DNA from: JACRLW01 sp046349595
Lineage (GTDB): Bacteria; Planctomycetota; UBA1135; UBA2386
NCBI GenBank assembly: GCA_046349595.1
Contig: JAXMCA010000001.1
Span: forward strand, 2,294,001-2,358,000
Length of the DNA: 64,000 nucleotides
Direction of reading: 5' to 3'
Shown: piece by piece, positions 8,397 through 17,182 of the stretch
How the letters are laid out: each line of letters starts with the position of its first letter
Position numbering within the stretch: position 1 is the first letter of the stretch
The notes under the pieces: model-generated
Databases searched by the model: none
What the model saw: the letters and a program-made list of their open reading frames with translations, nothing else
What the model was told of the DNA's origin: nothing
Made by a program: the position numbers and the translations under genes

Positions 8397-11195
8397 ATGA
8401 ACACCCCCCTCGCAAACCGCTCGCTGGCCCTCGCGATCGTCGCGCTGTGCAGCGCCTCCGCGCCGCGCGCGCAGGATCGTCACGCCTTCCTGCAGGAGAA
8501 GCTCTTCGACCAGTTCAACTGGCGTGAGATCGGACCGGTCAACTACACCGGCCGCATCGTCGACGTCGACGTCGATCCACGCGACCGCTCGGTGTGGTTC
8601 GTCGCCAGCGCGACCGGCGGCATCTGGAAGACCGAGACCGACGGAGCATCGTTCAAACCGATCTTCGCCGATCAGCACAGCTACTCGATCGGCGACATGG
8701 CGGTCGCGCCCTCGGCGCCCGACACGATCTACGTGGGCACCGGCGAAGCCAACAACCAGCGCAGCTCGTACTGGGGCGACGGCGTCTACAAGACCACCGA
8801 CGGCGGCAAGACCTGGAGCAACGTCGGCCTCGCCGGCACCGATCACATCGGCCGTGTCGTCGTGCACCCCCAGAACCCCGAGTGCGTGTTCGTCGCGGCG
8901 GTCGGAGCGCTCTACCACGCCAATGACGAACGCGGTCTCTACCGCAGCAAGGACGGCGGGAAGACCTGGACCTGCGTGAAGCACATCGATGCCAACGTCG
9001 GCTTCATCGACGTCGTGCTCGACCCGCAGAATCCCGACCGCATCCTCGCGTCGAGCTACGAGCGGCGGCGCCGCGCGTGGAACTTCACCGAAGGCGGTGA
9101 GGGCAGCCGCGTGTGGCTGAGCGAGGACGGCGGCGAGACCTGGGACGAGGTCAAGGGCATCGCCGACGGCAGCCTCGGTCGCATCGGCGTCGCCTTCGCC
9201 GCTTCGGATCCGAAGGTCGCCTACGCGATCGTCGAGAACCTCAACCCCGCGACCGGCCGCACGCGCGAGCCGGCGCGTGGCGAGGGCGAACGCGATCGCG
9301 ACGCCGATCCCGAGTCCGACACCGATGCCGAGGCCGCGACGGCGCCCGACGCCTTCGCACCCCGACCGGTCGGCGGCGAGGTCTATCGCTCCGACGACGG
9401 CGGCAAGACCTTCAAGAAGGTCAGCACTCGCAAGGTCGGCGGAGATCCGCACTACTACTACGGACAGATCCGCGTCGACCCGCGCAACCCCGATCACCTG
9501 TTCGTGCTCGGCGTGCAGGTGTGGAGCAGCGACGACGGCGGCAAGAAGTGGAAGACCGACTTCGCGCGCGGACTGCACAGCGATCACCACGCGCTGTGGA
9601 TCGATCCGTCCGATGCGCGTCACGCCCTGCTCGGCAACGACGGCGGTCTGTCGTCGACCTACGACGGCGGTCGCAACTGGCGACACTTCGCCAAGCTGCC
9701 GATCGCGCAGATCTACTCGATCGGCGTCGACCTGCGCGAGCCCTTCAATGTCTACGGCGGCGCGCAGGACAACGGCACCTGGGGCATCCCGTCACGCAGC
9801 GTGACCAGCACCGCGCTGAGCCACAGCGACGCGCTGAAGGTCGATGGCGGCGACGGCTTCTGCGTGCAGGTCGACCCGAACGAACCCGACGTGATCTACA
9901 CCGAGTCGCAGTTCGGTGGCATGAGTCGCCAGGACCTGCGCACCGGACAGCGCCGCGGCATCCAGCCCTCGGCTCCGCGCGGCAGCCCCGCGCTGCGCTT
10001 CAACTGGATGACCCCGATCCTGCTGTCGCCGCACGATCCGCGGACGGTCTACGTCGGCAGCCAGATGCTGCACCGTTCGCACAACCGCGGCGACGACTTC
10101 GAGGCGATCAGCCCCGACCTCACCACTGCGGATCCGGAGAAGCTCGCCGGCAACGTCCCGCACTGCACGATCACGACGATCGACGAGTCTCCGGTCGAGG
10201 TCGATCAGCTGTGGGTCGGCACCGACGACGGCAAGGTGTGGACCTCGCGCAACGGCGGTCGCGACTGGATCGATCTCAGCGCGCGCTTCCCCGGCCTCCC
10301 CGAGAAGCTGTGGGTCAGCCGCGTCGCATGCTCGCCGCACGATGCACAGCGCGCCTACGTGTCGTTCACCGGCTACCGCGAGGACGATCGCAAGCCGTAC
10401 CTCTACCTCACCACCGACGGCGGCACCTCGTTCCGCAGCATCGTCAACGACCTGCCGGCCGGCGAGTCCGTCAACGTGGTGCGCGAGCATCCGCGCAATC
10501 CCGACTGCGTGCTGGTCGGCACCGAGTTCGGCGTGTGCGCGTCGCTCGACGGCGGCGGCAGCTGGTTCCGTCTCGGCAAGAACCTGCCGCGCGTCGCGGT
10601 GCACGACCTGCTCGTGCACCCGCGCGACGAGGAGATCGCGGTCGGCACGCACGGCCGCGGCTGCTTCGTGCTCGACGCCACCGCGCTGACCGGCCTGAAC
10701 CAGGACACCCTGGGTGCCGCGTTCCACCTCTGTCCCGCGCGCGACGGCTACCCCGTGCGCCGCGTCTTCGAGTCGCAGCGCTACCCGGCTTCGCCCGAGT
10801 GGCACGGCGACGAACCCGATGCACAGCCGGTGCTGCGCTACTGGCTCGGTCAGGACGTCGAGGGCGAGGTCCGCATCCGCGTGCTCGACGTCACCGGCCG
10901 CGAGCTGTTCAGCACCCGCGGCGACACCGGTGCGGGCCTGCACGAGATCAGCTGGGGCGGCGCACGCGGCCGCGGCGGATTCGCGCAGTTCGGCGGCGGC
11001 GGCGCGCGAGGCCGCGGTGGCAGCTCGGGTCCCGGCGAATACCGCTGCGAACTCCAGGTCGGCGACCAGAAGGCCAGCGTGTCCTTCCGCGTGCACCCGA
11101 CCCCGGGTCTCGGCGGCGACGAGCTGACCGACGCGGAGTTGGAGTCGACCGCCCGCCTCGACGCGGACGAAGACGCGGATCACGAGATCCACTGA
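8397..11195 (+). CDS. Exported BNR/sortilin-type beta-propeller protein (paralogue, no PDZ domain)
   Basis: A 932-residue protein with a signal peptide (SLALAIVALCSASAPRAQ). It has about eleven Asp-box motifs, such as TTDGGKTW, SKDGGKTW, SDDGGKKW, TYDGGRNW and SLDGGGSW. It aligns by eye with the preceding protein over the propeller (GTGEANNQRSSYWGDGVYK against GTGEENARNSVTFGDGVYK) but lacks the PDZ insert. In its place is an acidic low-complexity linker around residues 290-325. A Gly/Arg-rich stretch sits near residues 850-880. AGGAG at 8383-8387, nine bases upstream, is a good ribosome binding site for the ATG at 8397. It probably arose by tandem duplication. Confidence 0.85.
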   Translation: MNTPLANRSLALAIVALCSASAPRAQDRHAFLQEKLFDQFNWREIGPVNYTGRIVDVDVDPRDRSVWFVASATGGIWKTETDGASFKPIFADQHSYSIGDMAVAPSAPDTIYVGTGEANNQRSSYWGDGVYKTTDGGKTWSNVGLAGTDHIGRVVVHPQNPECVFVAAVGALYHANDERGLYRSKDGGKTWTCVKHIDANVGFIDVVLDPQNPDRILASSYERRRRAWNFTEGGEGSRVWLSEDGGETWDEVKGIADGSLGRIGVAFAASDPKVAYAIVENLNPATGRTREPARGEGERDRDADPESDTDAEAATAPDAFAPRPVGGEVYRSDDGGKTFKKVSTRKVGGDPHYYYGQIRVDPRNPDHLFVLGVQVWSSDDGGKKWKTDFARGLHSDHHALWIDPSDARHALLGNDGGLSSTYDGGRNWRHFAKLPIAQIYSIGVDLREPFNVYGGAQDNGTWGIPSRSVTSTALSHSDALKVDGGDGFCVQVDPNEPDVIYTESQFGGMSRQDLRTGQRRGIQPSAPRGSPALRFNWMTPILLSPHDPRTVYVGSQMLHRSHNRGDDFEAISPDLTTADPEKLAGNVPHCTITTIDESPVEVDQLWVGTDDGKVWTSRNGGRDWIDLSARFPGLPEKLWVSRVACSPHDAQRAYVSFTGYREDDRKPYLYLTTDGGTSFRSIVNDLPAGESVNVVREHPRNPDCVLVGTEFGVCASLDGGGSWFRLGKNLPRVAVHDLLVHPRDEEIAVGTHGRGCFVLDATALTGLNQDTLGAAFHLCPARDGYPVRRVFESQRYPASPEWHGDEPDAQPVLRYWLGQDVEGEVRIRVLDVTGRELFSTRGDTGAGLHEISWGGARGRGGFAQFGGGGARGRGGSSGPGEYRCELQVGDQKASVSFRVHPTPGLGGDELTDAELESTARLDADEDADHEIH

Positions 11196-11214
11196 GCCCC
11201 GCGGGCGGGGCTCA
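11193..11214. terminator. Bidirectional hairpin between convergent genes
   Basis: TGAGCCCCG (11193-11201) and CGGGGCTCA (11206-11214) are perfect reverse complements around the 4-base loop CGGG. The left arm begins with the stop of the propeller gene and the right arm ends with the reverse complement of the DUF2017 stop. This is a strong 9-bp GC-rich stem without a T-tract. It would serve transcripts arriving from both sides. Confidence 0.65.
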
Positions 11215-11748
11215 CTCCGGCTCGTCGTCCGTGTCTTCGTCGATGTCGACGCTGGTCCGCCCGAAGGACGGATCGGCGACGCGGATCAGCAGGTGCAGCA
11301 CCGCGCTCTGCACCTCCACACGCAGCAGGGCGTCCTCGCGCAGCGGATCGCCGCTGCCGGTCGGCCCTTCGCGGAGCTCGTCCGGCGCGAGGCCGAACTT
11401 GCCGTACAGCGCATGCGACGCGCCGACCAAGGCCGCTTCCCAGGCGCTGAGGTGACCGGCCGGGATCGCGAAGGCGTAGCTGTCGGCATCGTCCTCGGCC
11501 ACCATCGCCAACAGATCGCCGCGCACGATCTCGGCGCGCGATGCGAAGAGTCGACGCAGCTCCGGGCCGACCAGCTCCCGCCACTGTGCGTCCTCGACGT
11601 CGTCGGCATAGGTGCGCGGATGGAAGCGCGCGTGCACCTTCGGATCCTCGCTCTCGATCAGGTCGGGCACCGCACCGAGGATCTCGGCGATCACCCACTC
11701 GACCTGCGTGAGTCGGATCGATCCATCGGGTTGGCGCGTCGCTCGCAT
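11212..11748 (-). CDS. DUF2017-family protein
   Basis: A 178-residue cytoplasmic protein. Homologues annotated DUF2017 lie directly downstream of clpS in actinobacteria and some other phyla, and this gene follows clpS here with 8 bases between them. The middle reads YADDVEDAQWRELVGPELRRLF and the C-terminus is very acidic (DIDEDTDDEPE). There are no catalytic motifs or membrane segments. The function is unknown. The constant pairing suggests a role linked to ClpS/N-degron proteolysis. An in-frame extension upstream is ignored because it overlaps clpS. Confidence 0.75.
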   Translation of the reverse strand: MRATRQPDGSIRLTQVEWVIAEILGAVPDLIESEDPKVHARFHPRTYADDVEDAQWRELVGPELRRLFASRAEIVRGDLLAMVAEDDADSYAFAIPAGHLSAWEAALVGASHALYGKFGLAPDELREGPTGSGDPLREDALLRVEVQSAVLHLLIRVADPSFGRTSVDIDEDTDDEPE

Positions 11749-11756
11749 CGCGGCAC

Positions 11757-12065
11757 TCAGTCGTGTGCAGGCTCGAGCGAGGCGGTGAGATGCCGCCCCT
11801 GCAGGGTCTGCACGTGCAGTTCGGCCGACTCGCGCGCGCCGGTCCACACCACGGCCTGCCCGGTGTTGTGCACCTGCAGCATCAGGCGCTCGGCCTTCGC
11901 CTTCGCGTAGCCGAAGACCTGCATGAAGATCTTGGTGACGTACTCCATCGCCGTGATCGGGTCGTCGTGGACGATCACGTTCCAAGGCCGGCCGAGGCGC
12001 GACTTCGTCGCGGTGTCGGTTTCGGTCTCGGTGGCGGCGAGCACGGTCACCAGAACGCGGGACAT
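11757..12065 (-). CDS. clpS: ATP-dependent Clp protease adaptor ClpS
   Basis: A 102-residue adaptor that delivers N-degron substrates to ClpAP-type proteases. The core NVIVHDDPITAMEYVTKIF, followed by AERLMLQVHNTGQAVV, matches ClpS, including the paired aspartates that hold the N-terminal amino group. The N-terminal tail is rich in Thr and Glu (ATETETDTATK), a flexible stretch as expected. No clpA or aat gene is adjacent. The partner downstream is DUF2017. The ATG at 12065 is the natural start. Confidence 0.9.
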   Translation of the reverse strand: MSRVLVTVLAATETETDTATKSRLGRPWNVIVHDDPITAMEYVTKIFMQVFGYAKAKAERLMLQVHNTGQAVVWTGARESAELHVQTLQGRHLTASLEPAHD

Positions 12066-12192
12066 GGGGCGGCGAGCGTAACGGTCCGGTGCGGGCCGAG
12101 GTATCTTCCTCGCCCTGCCCATCGCGACCTGGGCCGCAACCCAGGGTTGCCGCGGCGCGACGTGCGACGCTTCCCTGGCCCACAGACTCAGG

Positions 12193-13644
12193 ATGTCCGC
12201 GCCGACGGAACCAACACGCGATCCCGCCGCGGCGTCCTTGCGCAGGACGGAGCCCGAGCGCGCAACACCCGGTCTGCTCCGCATGACCTGGCCCGTGGTC
12301 GTGTCGTTCACGCTGCGGCAGGCCTTCGCGACCGTCGACCTCGTCTACGCACGATTCCTGCCCGAGCGCTCGGCGGCGGTCGCCGCGATCGCCCTCTGGG
12401 TGCCCTTCCAGGAGGTCTACATCGCGCTCTGGGTCGGACTCTCCGCCGGCTTCACCGCGGCGCTCTCCCACGCATTCGGCCGGCGCGACGCCACACGAGC
12501 TGCAGCCCTGCGACGTGCCGCATTGCGGATCCAGTTGGCGGTCGCATGTCTCCTGATCCTGGCGGCGACCGTCCTGTGGCTCACGATGGGCTCCTGGCCG
12601 ATCCCGGCCGAGCTCCGCGGAGCCTTCGCGCAGTACGGCACCACGCTGATGTTCGGCCTGCCGCTGACCGGGTTGTGGTCGGTGTGGCCCGACTCGATCG
12701 TCAAGGCGCACCACGACACCAAGGCGACGATGCTCGCCGGCATCTGGGCGACGGTCGCCAACGTCGTCCTCAACACGCTGTTCGTGTTCGCCTTCGGCTG
12801 GGGTCTGTTCGGCATCGCCCTCGCGACGGTGTTCTCGCGCGTGGTGGCGCTGCTCTACGCGCTGGGACGTGCCCGCCGCCACGAACGACGCCGGCTGGAG
12901 GAGCGCGACTGGCACCATGGACCGTCCCTCGACGCACGCTCACCGAGCGGAACCATCCTCGCGCTCGGCGTGCCGGCGACGGTCACCTTCGCGCTCGCGG
13001 CGTCGGAGAGCGTGCTGGTGAACGGATTCCTCACACGCCAGCCTGACGCGACCGAGGCGATCGCGAGCTACGGCGTGATGAACGTCCTCCTCAAGCTGGC
13101 GCTGATGCCGGCCTCGGCGACGGCGATCGCGGTGGTGCCCTTCGTCTCGCGGCTCGCGGCCGCGGGACGCATCGAGACGGTGCGTCGCGATCTGCTGCAA
13201 GCCGTGCTGCTGGCGCTCGGCTTCGGGCTCTTGTTCACGCTGCCTGCCGGCGTGCTGTTCCCGGGCAGCGTCGGGCGCTTCTTCGTCCCCGATTCCGCCG
13301 CCGCGGCGCTCGGATCGGATCTGAGCCGTCAGCTCCTCGTGCTGCTGCCCTTCGGTGCGCTCGCGGTCACGCCCTTCCTGGTGGTGCGCCCCGCCTTCGA
13401 ATCGGTGCAACGACCGCGACTCGGCGTCCTGGTCGCACTGCTGCGCTACGCGCTGCTCGCCTGGCCGCTGATCGCGCTCGGAGCATCACTTGCGCCGCGC
13501 CTCGGCATCGCCGTCCCGCTCGGCATGGCGCTCGGCTCGATGATCGCGGCCACGATCGCGTCGTCCTGCACGGTCGCGCTGGTGTTCCGGGAGCTGCGCC
13601 GTCTGGCGGCGCGCCTCAGCGACGGCGCCAGAAGCCGGGCGTGA
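12193..13644 (+). CDS. MATE-family multidrug/toxin efflux transporter
   Basis: A 483-residue membrane protein with about twelve hydrophobic segments in two halves, as expected for MATE antiporters that use a Na+ or H+ gradient to export cationic or lipophilic compounds. The first half opens with TWPVVVSFTLRQAFATVDLVYARFL. Repeat-related segments (LGVPATVTFALAASESVLVNGFL) open the second half near residue 257. The substrate is unknown. It is divergent from clpS. Its last 29 bases overlap the 3-prime end of trkH on the other strand. Confidence 0.88.
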   Translation: MSAPTEPTRDPAAASLRRTEPERATPGLLRMTWPVVVSFTLRQAFATVDLVYARFLPERSAAVAAIALWVPFQEVYIALWVGLSAGFTAALSHAFGRRDATRAAALRRAALRIQLAVACLLILAATVLWLTMGSWPIPAELRGAFAQYGTTLMFGLPLTGLWSVWPDSIVKAHHDTKATMLAGIWATVANVVLNTLFVFAFGWGLFGIALATVFSRVVALLYALGRARRHERRRLEERDWHHGPSLDARSPSGTILALGVPATVTFALAASESVLVNGFLTRQPDATEAIASYGVMNVLLKLALMPASATAIAVVPFVSRLAAAGRIETVRRDLLQAVLLALGFGLLFTLPAGVLFPGSVGRFFVPDSAAAALGSDLSRQLLVLLPFGALAVTPFLVVRPAFESVQRPRLGVLVALLRYALLAWPLIALGASLAPRLGIAVPLGMALGSMIAATIASSCTVALVFRELRRLAARLSDGARSRA

Positions 13645-15196
13645 GCACGCACAGGAGCGCGAGGAACTCGAGGCGGCCGAGGATCATCAGCAGCGACATG
13701 ACCAGCTTCGAGAAGCTGGTGAGCTCGCCGAAGGAGCCGAAGGGCCCGACGTCGAGGTTGCCCGCGTTGGCGAGCACGAAGTCGTTGCCGTGCCGGATCA
13801 CCGCGGTGAAGCCGGGGCCGACTCCGCTGGCCGCCGTCACGCAGGCGCTGAGCGCGGACTGCGCGTCGAGTCGCGGATCGAGAGTGAGCAGCAGGGTGCC
13901 GAGCAGCACGGCCGACGCGAAGATCAGAGCGACGGCGCAGACCCCGGCGACCTCGCGCGGATCGAGGACGTCGCCGTTGATCTTGATGTGTTCCACCGAT
14001 CGCGGTCGCACGAAGGACCGCAGCTTGTGCAGGCACACCCGCCACAGGATCAGCAGGCGGAACATCTTGATGCCGCCTGCGGTCGAGCCCGTGCAACCGC
14101 CGACGAACATCAGCGCGATCGCGAGCAGCACGATCGGCTGCGGCCAGCACTGCACGTTGGCGGTTCCGTAGCCGGTGCAGCTCATGAAGCTCGCGAAGTT
14201 GAACGCGCTGTCGCGCAGGCACGTGCCCACCGCGGAGTAGTCGCGCACGCCGCCGCTGACCGGATCGGGCACCGTGCCGCCCCACAGGCGCAGCACCACC
14301 GTCGAGAACAACACACTGCCGGCGAACAGAGTCAGGTAGAGCCTGAACTCCGGGTCCTTCCAGATCGCCTTGCGCCCGCCGTCGCCGCCGAACATCGCGT
14401 CGCGGATCAGCAGGAAGTTGCTCGCCGCCACCAGCATGAACACGATGCAGATGATCTCGACGGTCACGCTGGCGAAGCCCGCGATCGAGTAGTCCTCCGT
14501 CGAGAAGCCGCCGGTCGCCATCGTCGTCATCGCGTGGCAGATCGACTTGAACAGCGACAGACCGCCGAGCCCCCAGAGCAGCAGCACCTCGGCGAGCGTC
14601 AGCACCAGATAGGTGCGCAGCAGGACCCGGCCGCGCTGGACCATGCGCGGCCGCACGCGCGGATCGGACACGCCGACGGCCTCGCTCTCCATCAAGGTCC
14701 AGGGCGAGATCCCCAGTGCGGGGAACAGCACCACGAACATCAGGATGATGCCGAGGCCGCCCATCCACTGCGTGAAGGAGCGCCACAGCAGCAGGCTGTC
14801 CGGCAGTTCGTGGATCGCGACATGATCCTTCGCGCCGAGCACCGTCGCGCCGCAGGTGGCGAGTCCGCTGACGCACTCGAAGAAGGCATCCACCGCGTCG
14901 GGGATCGCACCCGACCAGGAGAAGGGCAGGCTGCCGAGCCATCCGGCCGCGACCCAGGCGAGCGCGACGACCAGCAGGCTCTCGCGACGGTACAGCTCGG
15001 TCTCGGTGCGCCGTCCGACCAGGATCAGCGCGCTGCCGAGCACCAGTCCGGCGACCGCCATCGCCAACAGACCGCGTCCGCCGTCGATGGTCGATCCGGA
15101 GCGCTCCGTCAACGACAGCAGGTAGGCCGGCAACCCGGACAGCGCGAAGAACATCACGAAGCGACCGAGGAGCCGCGCGACGAGGCGGAGATTCAT
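13616..15196 (-). CDS. trkH: TrkH-family potassium uptake protein
   Basis: A 526-residue membrane protein of the TrkH/KtrB superfamily, the K+-translocating subunit in the inner membrane. Filter-loop glycine motifs are visible: SGLATCGATVLG, TTMATGGFSTED, SCTGYGTANVQ and GGCTGSTAGGIK. The length is close to E. coli TrkH (483). The regulatory TrkA subunit is not in the window. The ATG at 15196 overlaps the stop of the upstream EVE-domain gene in ATGA, so the two are translationally coupled. The 3-prime end overlaps the MATE gene. Confidence 0.9.
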   Translation of the reverse strand: MNLRLVARLLGRFVMFFALSGLPAYLLSLTERSGSTIDGGRGLLAMAVAGLVLGSALILVGRRTETELYRRESLLVVALAWVAAGWLGSLPFSWSGAIPDAVDAFFECVSGLATCGATVLGAKDHVAIHELPDSLLLWRSFTQWMGGLGIILMFVVLFPALGISPWTLMESEAVGVSDPRVRPRMVQRGRVLLRTYLVLTLAEVLLLWGLGGLSLFKSICHAMTTMATGGFSTEDYSIAGFASVTVEIICIVFMLVAASNFLLIRDAMFGGDGGRKAIWKDPEFRLYLTLFAGSVLFSTVVLRLWGGTVPDPVSGGVRDYSAVGTCLRDSAFNFASFMSCTGYGTANVQCWPQPIVLLAIALMFVGGCTGSTAGGIKMFRLLILWRVCLHKLRSFVRPRSVEHIKINGDVLDPREVAGVCAVALIFASAVLLGTLLLTLDPRLDAQSALSACVTAASGVGPGFTAVIRHGNDFVLANAGNLDVGPFGSFGELTSFSKLVMSLLMILGRLEFLALLCVLTPGFWRRR

Positions 15197-15684
15197 CGGG
15201 CCTCGCGGAATCCCGCGACCTTCAGGATCGCGGTCCATTCCGCCGGGGAGACCGGCTGGATCGACAGCCGGCTGCCGCGCTTCAGCAGCATCATCCCCGC
15301 GAGTTCCGGCATCGCGCTCAGCGTGCTGCGCAGCACGGGCTCGCGGAATCGACCGACGAATCCGACGTCGACACTGAGCCAGGTCGGTTCCGCCGGGTCG
15401 CTGCGCGGGTCGTGGTACGGAGAGCGGACATCGAAGGCGGTGTCGTCCGGATAGGCGCTCCGGACCACCTCGGCGACGCCGGTGACGGCCAGCGGATCAC
15501 AACTGCTGTGGTAGATCAGCACGCCGTCGCCGAGTCCGACCTCGTCGCGCAGCAGGTTGCGCGCCTGGTGGTTGCGCACGCCCTCCCACCCGGTCACGCG
15601 GTCGCGCTCGAGGTCGTCGATCCCGTAGGTCTCCGGCTCGGTCTTGAAGAGCCAGTGACGCCTGGCGCGCTTGCCCTTGGGCAT
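15193..15684 (-). CDS. EVE domain-containing protein
   Basis: A 163-residue protein that is almost entirely an EVE domain: HWLFKTEPETYGIDDLERD at the start, then GWEGVRNHQARNLLRDE, GDGVLIYHSSCDP and TWLSVDVGFVGRF. EVE domains belong to the PUA-like fold and are thought to bind modified bases in DNA or RNA. The ATG at 15684 is chosen; a TTG at 15723 would add 13 unconserved residues. The stop overlaps the trkH start by four bases. Confidence 0.88.
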   Translation of the reverse strand: MPKGKRARRHWLFKTEPETYGIDDLERDRVTGWEGVRNHQARNLLRDEVGLGDGVLIYHSSCDPLAVTGVAEVVRSAYPDDTAFDVRSPYHDPRSDPAEPTWLSVDVGFVGRFREPVLRSTLSAMPELAGMMLLKRGSRLSIQPVSPAEWTAILKVAGFREAR

Positions 15685-15750
15685 TTGGGCGAACAGGTCA
15701 CCCGGCGCGGGCCGCAGTTTCAAGCGCGACGTCGCGCCGGGAGCGCGGAT

Positions 15751-16224
15751 TCACCGCGCGGCCAGCCAGGCGTCGAGGGTCTCGCGGTCGACCGCGAGCA
15801 CCGTGCAGCCGCGCGGGCCGGCGCCGATGCGGGTCACGCGCTTCTCCCCCTTCGACTGGCCGTCGCGCAGCACCCACAGGCGGCCGTCCTCGACCTCGGT
15901 CGAGAAGCCGGGGCGCGCGCCGAGATAGGCCAGCGCGGTGTCGGCGTCGCAGGCGCGCAGCGTCATGCCGCGCGGACCCGCGCCGATCCAGGTCACGCAC
16001 TTCTCGCTCTTCTCGGTGCCGGTGCGCAGCACCCACAGGCGGCCATCTTCGACCGACGTGACGAAGCCCGGGCGCTCGATCGCGTCGCCGACGTGGAAGG
16101 TCGCCTGCACGACCTCGACGGCGTGCGGCGCAGGTGCGTTCTCCGCCGGCTTCGTCGACGTCGTCGACGAGCACGCGGCGCACAGGAACATCAGGGCGAG
16201 GGAGCGGAACGGGAGCTGGAGCAT
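15751..16224 (-). CDS. Predicted lipoprotein with two tandem ~50-residue repeats
   Basis: A 157-residue protein with a signal sequence and lipobox (LMFLCAAC). The mature part is an internal duplication. Each unit starts with PGF, continues VEDGRLWVLR, then K or EK followed by VT-IGAGPRG, and ends in an Ala/Asp/Thr-rich helix. The two units read PGFVTSVEDGRLWVLRTGTE and PGFSTEVEDGRLWVLRDGQS. I do not recognise the family. It lies 52 bases downstream of pstB on the same strand, so it may be part of the phosphate operon and act at the outer membrane or periplasm, but this is inference. Confidence 0.65.
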   Translation of the reverse strand: MLQLPFRSLALMFLCAACSSTTSTKPAENAPAPHAVEVVQATFHVGDAIERPGFVTSVEDGRLWVLRTGTEKSEKCVTWIGAGPRGMTLRACDADTALAYLGARPGFSTEVEDGRLWVLRDGQSKGEKRVTRIGAGPRGCTVLAVDRETLDAWLAAR

Positions 16225-16276
16225 GGTGGTCCTCGGTTCGTGAGAGGTCGAGAGCGAAGGGCGCAACTCGAGCCGA

Positions 16277-17182
16277 TCAGCCGAAGCGCCCGGTGATGTA
16301 GTCCTCGGTCTCCTTCAGCCGCGGCTTCTGGAACACGTCGCTGGTCGGGCCGAACTCGACCAGACGGCCGAGATACATGAAGGCGGTGTAGTCGCTGGTC
16401 CGCGACGCCTGCTGCATGCTGTGCGTCACGATCACGATGGTGTAGTCGCCCGACAGGTCCTCCATCAGGTCCTCGATGCGGCCCGTGGCGATCGGGTCGA
16501 GCGCCGAGCACGGCTCGTCCATCAGCAGGACCTCGGGATCGGCGGCGATCGCGCGCGCGATGCACAGGCGCTGCTGCTGGCCGCCGGACAGACCGAGGGC
16601 GCTCTCGTCCAGGCGGTCCTTCACCTCGTCCCACAGGGCCGAGCCGCGCAGGGCGCGCTCGCAGACGTCGCGCAGCACGCGCTTGTCGCGCTCGCCGTCG
16701 ATGCGCAGCGAGTAGACCACGTTCTCGAAGATGCTCATCGGGAAGGGGTTCGGCTTCTGGAACACCATTCCCATGCGCTTGCGCAGCTCGATCACATCGA
16801 CGCCCGACTCGTAGATCGGGTCGCCGTTGAGCCGCATGTCGCCAGTCACGCGCACGCCTTCGATCAGATCGTTGAGCCGGTTCATCGAGCGCAGCAGCGT
16901 GCTCTTCCCGCAGCCCGACGGACCGATCAGCGCGGTGATCTTGCCGCGCGGAACGATCAGCGAGTTGTCGTGGAGCGCCTGCTTCTGCCCGTACCAGAGG
17001 TTGAAGCGCTCGATCTCGAAGCAGGGATCCTCCGACAGGATCGCCTCGTGCGTGACCGTCTCGACCGGCTCGCCGGCCTGGATCTGCTCGAGCCGGCTGC
17101 GGTGACGCACCTCCTCCGGTCGGATCTTCGGGACAGGTCCCTGCGGGATGGGTTCCGGGCCAGTCATGGTGGAGGGGATCAT
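16277..17182 (-). CDS. pstB: Phosphate ABC transporter ATP-binding protein PstB
   Basis: The ATPase of the high-affinity phosphate importer, 301 residues. It has Walker A GPSGCGKST, the Q-loop VFQKPNPFP typical of PstB, the ABC signature LSGGQQQR, Walker B VLLMDEP and the switch histidine in IVTHSMQQA. An extra N-terminal stretch of about 45 residues precedes the usual start. The ATG at 17182 overlaps the pstA stop in TGATG. An alternative ATG at 17167 would shorten it by five residues. Confidence 0.95.
   Translation of the reverse strand: MIPSTMTGPEPIPQGPVPKIRPEEVRHRSRLEQIQAGEPVETVTHEAILSEDPCFEIERFNLWYGQKQALHDNSLIVPRGKITALIGPSGCGKSTLLRSMNRLNDLIEGVRVTGDMRLNGDPIYESGVDVIELRKRMGMVFQKPNPFPMSIFENVVYSLRIDGERDKRVLRDVCERALRGSALWDEVKDRLDESALGLSGGQQQRLCIARAIAADPEVLLMDEPCSALDPIATGRIEDLMEDLSGDYTIVIVTHSMQQASRTSDYTAFMYLGRLVEFGPTSDVFQKPRLKETEDYITGRFG

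Noticed and set aside
8283..9686. Long minus-strand frame opposite the second propeller gene, with similar long frames opposite other genes
   Set aside because: No recognisable domain, and composition is typical of the antisense of GC-rich coding DNA. The sense frame has clear Asp-box motifs.
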